A stretch of 33,745 bases of DNA, taken from a virus. Below are positions 29,418 to 33,745 of this stretch, one piece after another. The DNA lies in the IMG/VR virus record IMGVR_UViG_3300042863_001878, positions 1 to 33,745 of that record, one strand, 5' to 3'. The notes below the pieces were generated by a model, which was not told the DNA's origin, ran no database searches, and was given only the letters and a program-made list of their open reading frames with translations. Numbering within the stretch: position 1 is the first letter of the stretch; every line of letters begins with the position of its first letter. The translations under genes were made by a program, and so were the position numbers.

Positions 29418-30956
29418 ATGCGTGAATACATCAATCTAATCCAACAACTATCCGAAGGTACGGGCATTGTCGGTCTAAGTGCCGGCGAAATCATAAAATA
29501 TGATGCTCGTTTTAAAAAATTTATAGAATACATAGAAGGTAAAAAACCCTTTACCACAGTAGACGGGGACAAAGTTATCGTTGATCCTAGAGAGGCAAGA
29601 CGCTTCTTAAATTTAAGAGCACAAGATATGTTCAAGGGTAGCTTAAAAGCAAGACTATCTGACGGAGACGAGATAGCCTTGAGTAGTCTAGCCAAAACAA
29701 AAGATTTTGGTGGCGCTGCACCTGAAGCCGGACAAGATCCTAGTTCCGCAGGCAAAGAAGCACTATTAGTAAAACCAGGTCAAATTGGAATTGTAGATCA
29801 AAATTATCCAGCAGAAGATTTTTATGACGTTATTGCAAGTAACCCAACATTATCCGGTACTGACTATGGACAAGTAATTCAGCAATTGGCTCAATATATC
29901 GTTTCAGGTGAATACGTTATGTTGCCTCAGGAATACAAGGGAGCGGCAAAAGAAAAAGTACGTAAAGCAATTGTTGATTATGCCGGCGAATATCTAGGTG
30001 TATTGGCGTTACTGTACAATCGTAGTCGCTTCCCACGTAAAGCACAATTTCAAGAATGGTTGGGCGGAGATATCAATCAAATTTCATTAAATTTTCCTAG
30101 CAAAGCAAACAATAATCTTGCTGATAGTTTTGCTACACTTACTAATAGTACTACAAATCACACATTGAATATTTCTAGTAAAGGAACCGGGGGCGGCGCA
30201 GCTCCTGCTATCTCGGGTCTTGTAATCCCTGAACATGTTAAATCAGATCCTAACTATGCAACTGTTGTTGAAATGATTGACATTTGCAAAAATGATTCTG
30301 TGTTAATGTCCATTTTTAATCTGATGGATTTAATTTACAGCGTAAATCCAAAAGCAATCGATGAGAGATATCATCCGTTCTTGCCGTTCTCGCAAAAAGA
30401 ACCTAAATTACCTGCACTATGTAAGCAGAGTAATGATTCTAGAAAATCAGCAAATCCTATAGGCATACCTAAAAAATATAAGTCATTGTGGTCTAATGTT
30501 ACTGGTGGTGGAACTGAAGGCGGTAAAGTATTATATGGTATTAGAAAACAAGTTGATGAAGCAATCAATAAGAAAGATGCTATTCCTGAATTCAAAGACG
30601 CTATCTTGCAGATTTTGGAAATGAACTTCATCCAACAATATTGTGACTACAAGGCCGGCGAACTAACATTTGCAACTCAATGGCCCGCAAAACTAGACGG
30701 CAAAATTAGCTTGGAGAACAAAGCAAGTACTACTGACCCGTTATCAAATGGATTCAGTTTTAAATTGGGCCGTACTGATAATAGTGTAAGCTCAGAACCC
30801 GGTGATGAAACTGTAGCTGATCCGGATACTGGTTTGGATACCGATGATGATTTCATGTCCAAAGCAGATAGCCTAGCAGGTGGTAGTGCTCCCAAAAAAG
30901 CAAAATCAAAAACCTCAGCACCCGAAGTGGGCAACGTTGGGCGCAAAAAACGTTGA
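29418..30956 (+). CDS. Putative head-packaged structural protein
   Basis: 512 residues, not recognised. The N-terminus MREYINLIQQLSE-G closely resembles the T4 capsid-targeting propeptide (MKTYQEFIAE) and has a gp21-type L-x-E cleavage site after residue 13. The body is Ala, Gly and Asn rich with a Gly-rich stretch (SSKGTGGGAAPAISG). It ends in an acidic then basic tail (KKAKSKTSAPEVGNVGRKKR). Preceded by a late-like motif without ribosome-binding site, consistent with a virion gene. The stop overlaps the clpP promoter -35 box. An internal head protein injected with DNA is the favoured guess. Confidence 0.5.
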   Translation: MREYINLIQQLSEGTGIVGLSAGEIIKYDARFKKFIEYIEGKKPFTTVDGDKVIVDPREARRFLNLRAQDMFKGSLKARLSDGDEIALSSLAKTKDFGGAAPEAGQDPSSAGKEALLVKPGQIGIVDQNYPAEDFYDVIASNPTLSGTDYGQVIQQLAQYIVSGEYVMLPQEYKGAAKEKVRKAIVDYAGEYLGVLALLYNRSRFPRKAQFQEWLGGDINQISLNFPSKANNNLADSFATLTNSTTNHTLNISSKGTGGGAAPAISGLVIPEHVKSDPNYATVVEMIDICKNDSVLMSIFNLMDLIYSVNPKAIDERYHPFLPFSQKEPKLPALCKQSNDSRKSANPIGIPKKYKSLWSNVTGGGTEGGKVLYGIRKQVDEAINKKDAIPEFKDAILQILEMNFIQQYCDYKAGELTFATQWPAKLDGKISLENKASTTDPLSNGFSFKLGRTDNSVSSEPGDETVADPDTGLDTDDDFMSKADSLAGGSAPKKAKSKTSAPEVGNVGRKKR

Positions 30957-30980
30957 CATTTCATAAACTTCCTGTATAAT
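30953..30980 (+). promoter_or_regulatory. Promoter for clpP
   Basis: TTGACA at 30953-30958 (contains the preceding TGA stop), a 16-bp spacer, then TATAAT at 30975-30980. The clpP start has AAGGAAG about 6 nt upstream. Confidence 0.8.
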
Positions 30981-31007
30981 AGTAATTATTTTATACAAAG
31001 GAAGTTT

Positions 31008-31598
31008 ATGAGTCTAGTCCCTATCGTTTTGGAACAAACAGCCCGCGGTGAGCGTAGTTACGATATTTACAGTCGATTGTTACGTGACCGTGTTATCTTG
31101 CTTGAGGGCGAAGTACACGACCAAATGGCAAACTTAATTGTTGCCCAATTATTATTCCTAGAGAGTGAAGATAGCGGAAAAGATATCAGCATGTATATCA
31201 ATAGTCCCGGTGGTAGTGTCACTGCTGGTATGGCAATCTATGACACTATGCAGTTTATCAAGCCTGATATTCAAACTATTGTTATGGGACAAGCATGTAG
31301 TATGGGTAGCCTGTTAGCACAAGCAGGAGCTAAGGGTAAACGAATGATGTTGCCAAACGCACGACACATGATTCACCAGCCAAGTGGTGGTGCTCGTGGT
31401 ATGCAAAGTGACATTGAAATTTCATACAAAGAAATCACATATCTTAAAAAGCGGTTGACCGAAATCTATGTCAAACACAATAGTGCCGGCAAGACATACG
31501 AAGAATTCGAACGTGACATGGACCGAGACAAATTCATGAGTGCTGAGGAAGCACTTGAGTACGGCTTGATTGATAAAATCATCGAAACACGCGGTTGA
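31008..31598 (+). CDS. clpP: ClpP serine peptidase
   Basis: 196 residues, same length as bacterial ClpP. The catalytic triad is intact: Ser98 ([11 protein letters not shown]), His123 (MIHQPSGG) and Asp174 ([16 protein letters not shown]). [20 protein letters not shown] is the conserved oxyanion and axial region. ClpP forms two heptameric rings and degrades substrates unfolded by ClpX. The N-terminus ([20 protein letters not shown]) is the usual one. Its own strong promoter separates its expression from clpX, so it may be made earlier. It could pair with the phage ClpX or mix with host ClpP. Confidence 0.95.
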   Translation: MSLVPIVLEQTARGERSYDIYSRLLRDRVILLEGEVHDQMANLIVAQLLFLESEDSGKDISMYINSPGGSVTAGMAIYDTMQFIKPDIQTIVMGQACSMGSLLAQAGAKGKRMMLPNARHMIHQPSGGARGMQSDIEISYKEITYLKKRLTEIYVKHNSAGKTYEEFERDMDRDKFMSAEEALEYGLIDKIIETRG

Positions 31599-31623
31599 CA
31601 ATAAATCCAAGGTGTAGTATACT
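31595..31623 (+). promoter_or_regulatory. Promoter for the phosphatase-like gene
   Basis: TTGACA at 31595-31600 contains the clpP stop codon; ATAAAT follows, then a 17-bp spacer and TATACT at 31618-31623. Confidence 0.8.
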
Positions 31624-31642
31624 ATCTTCAATTGGAGATATT

Positions 31643-32137
31643 ATGCCTTGGATTCAAAACGTAGCAAAGAGCGATATTGCAAAGGGGTTTCACATCAACC
31701 CCGGAGAGAACGCCATGCTCATTCAAATCGTTGACCCACCTGGAGACTTCCCTACTCCAAAGCACACTTTCAAAGAAGTGCATCAATTTCAATTCCTTGA
31801 CATTGAGGAGCACGACTTTGCATTGGATGAAGAAATGCGTTGCAGTCAAGAACAAGCCAACCAGCTTGTTGCACATTTACAACATGCATTAACTAACCAC
31901 ATGAATGTCATTGTTCATTGTGTCGCCGGTGTCTGCCGTAGCGGTGCAGTTTGTGAGGTAGGCGTCATGCTTGGCTTTGACGACACCGAAGCATTCCGTA
32001 GTCCTAACTTGTTGGTCAAGCACCGCATGATGAGGTGCTTGGGCTGGACTTATGATGCTGACGAACCACACACCATCAACGGTGTAACTACCGATTGGGG
32101 CTTTACCCTCCCCAAAGAGCGTGAAGGCGATATCTAG
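31643..32137 (+). CDS. Tyrosine / dual-specificity phosphatase-like protein
   Basis: 164 residues from ATG 31643, which has GGAG 6 nt upstream; the longer ORF would overlap the promoter. The P-loop is VHCVAGVCRSGA (HC-x5-R-S). An upstream acidic stretch (FLDIEEHDFALDEE) may hold the general acid Asp. Size and motif fit a small protein tyrosine or dual-specificity phosphatase. It could dephosphorylate host proteins during infection. Early-type promoter supports a host-takeover role, but the substrate is unknown. Confidence 0.8.
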   Translation: MPWIQNVAKSDIAKGFHINPGENAMLIQIVDPPGDFPTPKHTFKEVHQFQFLDIEEHDFALDEEMRCSQEQANQLVAHLQHALTNHMNVIVHCVAGVCRSGAVCEVGVMLGFDDTEAFRSPNLLVKHRMMRCLGWTYDADEPHTINGVTTDWGFTLPKEREGDI

Positions 32138-32144
32138 CCAAAGG

Positions 32145-32173
32145 TTGACAATAAATCACTTTGGCTATACAAT
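32145..32173 (+). promoter_or_regulatory. Promoter-leader cassette copy A
   Basis: TTGACA at 32145-32150, ATAAAT, 17-bp spacer, TACAAT at 32168-32173. Leader has TTAGACAGTTAACTAAAGGA. -35 to ATG is 61 nt. Confidence 0.85.
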
Positions 32174-32205
32174 AGAATCTTAGACAGTTAACTAAAGGAC
32201 TTAAA

Positions 32206-32490
32206 ATGACATTGCAAGAAATCAATCGTGCTATCATCGCAGGCACTTTCTCTAATGAAGACCTGAATTCTATCGGGGATGCTATCAAGTTTGCCCGCAG
32301 TCAACTTGCTGCCAAAGCCAAGTTTACATTCCGTGCAGGTTCACAAGTAAAATTCACTAATTCCCGATCTGGTCACATTGTGCTAGGTACTGTTGAAAAG
32401 GTCAATCGTAAATTTATCATCGTCCGTGAAAACGGCAAAACATTTGGTGGTAACTGGAGAGTGCCCGCTAACATGCTAGAGGCTGTATGA
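32206..32490 (+). CDS. Conserved small phage protein
   Basis: 94 residues, AAAGGA upstream. An N-terminal helix pair (QEINRAIIAGTFSNEDLNSI; AIKFARSQLAAK) is followed by a small beta domain (GSQVKFTNSRSGHIVLGTVE; WRVPANMLEAV). The combination is a recurring early protein in T4-type phages as I recall. Possibly KOW/SH3-like, so nucleic acid binding is possible. Function unknown. Confidence 0.7.
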   Translation: MTLQEINRAIIAGTFSNEDLNSIGDAIKFARSQLAAKAKFTFRAGSQVKFTNSRSGHIVLGTVEKVNRKFIIVRENGKTFGGNWRVPANMLEAV

Positions 32491-32666
32491 AATATTTTCT
32501 AATTGTTTTGTTGGTAGTTGTTCTCCTTGTTTTAGGACCTCTACTGACTATTTGGTCACTGAATACATTATTCCCGGCACTGGCTATTCCATATAGTTTA
32601 GAAACTTGGGCGGCAGTAATTATTCTTGGTGGTGTATTTAAAAGTAATGTGAGTAATACAAAATGA
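32487..32666 (+). CDS. Small two-pass membrane protein
   Basis: 59 residues, ATGA overlap. Two hydrophobic segments (residues about 3-24, FLIVLLVVVLLVLGPLLTIW; 38-50, ETWAAVIILGGVF). Looks like a small inner-membrane protein; function unknown. Confidence 0.6.
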   Translation: MKYFLIVLLVVVLLVLGPLLTIWSLNTLFPALAIPYSLETWAAVIILGGVFKSNVSNTK

Positions 32667-32836
32667 GTAAAGTAAACGAATTGTATATGGATATCGAATT
32701 GATGTTAGAGCAGGGTACCCACCCCTCAACAATCTCCGCAGTACTTGACGTACCGGTTTCTTGGGTTTATGAGGTGTTAGAAGATGCCGAAAAATCCGAT
32801 GAAGATTTTAGCCCCTTTAAAACAGTCAACAGTTAA
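32663..32836 (+). CDS. Possible small helix-turn-helix protein
   Basis: 57 residues, ATGA overlap. The segment THPSTISAVLDVPVSWVYEV has HTH-like spacing, preceded by an acidic helix. DNA-binding cannot be proved from sequence; the tail is acidic (KSDEDFSPFKTVNS). Confidence 0.5.
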   Translation: MSKVNELYMDIELMLEQGTHPSTISAVLDVPVSWVYEVLEDAEKSDEDFSPFKTVNS

Positions 32837-32888
32837 TACTGTAGTATTACTTTTTGGCGAACTAAAGTATTCATTTTGATGCCATAGG

Positions 32889-32945
32889 AACGCTAGGACC
32901 GATACTTTTTGCAGGAATGCATCTTGATACAGTTCTAGCGTTTTT
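32889..32945 (+). terminator. Long hairpin with T-run, possible structured RNA
   Basis: AACGCTAGGAC (32889-32899) pairs with GTTCTAGCGTT (32932-32942) over 11 bp with one G-T, then T to 32945. The 32-nt loop holds its own TGCA/TGCA mini-hairpin. Could be a terminator or the end of a small RNA. The rest of 32837-32953 has no gene that I can see. Confidence 0.5.
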
Positions 32946-32953
32946 ACCAAAAG

Positions 32954-32982
32954 TTGACAATAAATGGGTTTGGGTATATAAT
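32954..32982 (+). promoter_or_regulatory. Promoter-leader cassette copy B
   Basis: TTGACA at 32954-32959, ATAAAT, 17-bp spacer, TATAAT at 32977-32982. Leader AGACAGTTAACTAAAGGAC. -35 to ATG is 61 nt. Confidence 0.9.
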
Positions 32983-33014
32983 ACATACATAGACAGTTAA
33001 CTAAAGGACTCGAA

Positions 33015-33239
33015 ATGACCAAGCAATTTGTACAAGTTAGTGCCCACAAAGACAGCAACAACTTTGCCCACTGTAGCAACCTGAGCCTCATGGCAAATGA
33101 GGGTATGACTGCCGAACAAGCCCTGCGTAAATTGCAGGTCATGGCTGATGAATATGCACTGAACGGATACACAATCGAGTGGATCCGCGAAGATTTCGAT
33201 TCCGTATACGAGGAAATGTACGGCGAATTGTTTGCCTAA
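33015..33239 (+). CDS. Small acidic early protein
   Basis: 74 residues behind cassette B with AAAGGA. Helical (MTAEQALRKLQVMADEYALN) and acidic at the end (REDFDSVYEEMYGELFA). Not recognised. Its stop lies 2 bp before the next cassette. Confidence 0.65.
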   Translation: MTKQFVQVSAHKDSNNFAHCSNLSLMANEGMTAEQALRKLQVMADEYALNGYTIEWIREDFDSVYEEMYGELFA

Positions 33240-33241
33240 AT

Positions 33242-33270
33242 TTGACAATAAATGGATTTGGGTATATAAT
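33242..33270 (+). promoter_or_regulatory. Promoter-leader cassette copy C
   Basis: TTGACA at 33242-33247, ATAAAT, 17-bp spacer, TATAAT at 33265-33270. Nearly identical to copy B through the leader. -35 to ATG is 61 nt. Confidence 0.9.
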
Positions 33271-33302
33271 ACATACATAGACAGTTAACTAAAGGACACA
33301 AA

Positions 33303-33470
33303 ATGCAAGTCGCAACAGCAATCAAACACATTGAAAAAGAGTCAAAATTCTTGGGTATGGGTTTCTTGGAAACTATGAAGTTCATCCAAAAGAATCCTCT
33401 TGCACAGCCCCAAAAAACCATTGATGCATACCGTGTTATCATGGCAGAAGGCGCCAAAATGTTTGCCTAA
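33303..33470 (+). CDS. Small early protein, 55 residues
   Basis: Behind cassette C with AAAGGA. Helical, slightly basic (QVATAIKHIEKESKFLGMGF; IDAYRVIMAEGAKMFA). Ends in the same -FA as the previous product. Not recognised. Confidence 0.6.
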   Translation: MQVATAIKHIEKESKFLGMGFLETMKFIQKNPLAQPQKTIDAYRVIMAEGAKMFA

Positions 33471-33475
33471 AAAGG

Positions 33476-33504
33476 TTGACAATAAATGGATTTGGGTATA
33501 TAAT
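33476..33504 (+). promoter_or_regulatory. Promoter-leader cassette copy D
   Basis: TTGACA at 33476-33481, ATAAAT, 17-bp spacer, TATAAT at 33499-33504. The start region (TAATAGAATCTTAGACAGT) follows copy A; the spacer follows copy C. -35 to ATG is 62 nt. Confidence 0.9.
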
Positions 33505-33537
33505 AGAATCTTAGACAGTAAAGAAAAGGACTTGAAA

Positions 33538-33745
33538 ATGCGTACAAAAACTGTGATTGACGGCTTCAAAAATTCTCAAAAATTCCGTATTATTTTCAAA
33601 GGTGATGGTTCTGAAAATGATGTTGGTTTCTATATGACAGTCAAACAAATGACCGAGCAATTTGCTACAGTTAATGCCCGCACACTTTGCTGGGATGCTA
33701 TGCTTAAATTGTCTTATTTGCGTTATGAAGCCAAACGTAAAAACG
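33538..33745 (+). CDS. Unknown small basic protein, 3'-partial
   Basis: 69 residues visible, cut by the window end. Start supported by AAAGGA and cassette D. Basic with beta-rich N-part (DGFKNSQKFRIIFKGDGSEN) and a Lys/Arg helix at the end. Function unknown. Confidence 0.6.
   Translation, partial: MRTKTVIDGFKNSQKFRIIFKGDGSENDVGFYMTVKQMTEQFATVNARTLCWDAMLKLSYLRYEAKRKN

Noticed and set aside
1-33745. tRNA or rRNA genes, integrase, transposase
   Set aside because: None could be identified by reading either strand.

Overview
The window reads as a piece of a large lytic phage genome, most likely a T4-type myovirus. Genes are tightly packed and mostly co-directional, with many ATGA or TAATG start/stop overlaps and dozens of very small ORFs. 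It carries phage-style DNA metabolism (UV endonuclease UvsE, 5'-3' exonuclease, ATP-dependent ligase), 7-deazaguanine genes (FolE, QueD, QueE), a Gp88-domain protein and an SprT-like protein. No integrase, tRNA, rRNA, CRISPR array or insertion sequence was seen. The host is uncertain. The perfect sigma70-type promoters and an Ala/Pro/Lys-rich secreted protein would suit an aquatic proteobacterium, perhaps a betaproteobacterium, but that is inference.

Layout. 1-8165 (+): glycan and nucleobase region. It has a partial glycosyltransferase, a histone H1-like protein, FolE, small unknowns, a cytidylyltransferase-like enzyme, QueD, QueE, a second glycosyltransferase and a sugar epimerase. 8166-9575 (-): Gp88-domain protein. 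9649-14068 (+): UvsE, a GQH-motif protein and the 5'-3' exonuclease, each behind a strong promoter. 14058-16580 (+): a run of overlapping small unknown genes. 16582-17073 (-): a phosphodiesterase-like protein with lost catalytic residues. 17184-20308 (+): secreted and small proteins. 20372-25605 (+): DNA ligase, small membrane proteins, an SPFH lipoprotein, a zinc-ribbon protein and a membrane/coiled-coil protein. 25658-31598: a proteostasis island with ClpX, Hsp20, ClpS and ClpP. Interleaved with these are a metallophosphoesterase-like pseudoenzyme, a membrane-anchored Ala/Pro/Lys-tailed protein, an SprT-like metalloprotease and a putative head-packaged protein. 31643-33745 (+): a tyrosine-phosphatase-like protein, then small genes each behind a near-identical promoter-leader cassette.

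Two promoter classes stand out. The first is a sigma70-like element with TTGACA, usually followed by ATAAAT, a 17-bp spacer and TATAAT-like -10. It precedes replication, repair and small host-takeover-type genes, so is probably early. The second is a T4-late-like TAAATA(CT) motif 4-7 nt upstream of start codons that lack a ribosome-binding site. It suggests leaderless late transcripts for five genes. The most system-like content is the phage-encoded ClpXP protease with a ClpS adaptor and an Hsp20 that has a possible ROSE-like RNA thermometer. Also notable are the divergent QueE and QueD and two apparently dead phosphoesterase homologues.
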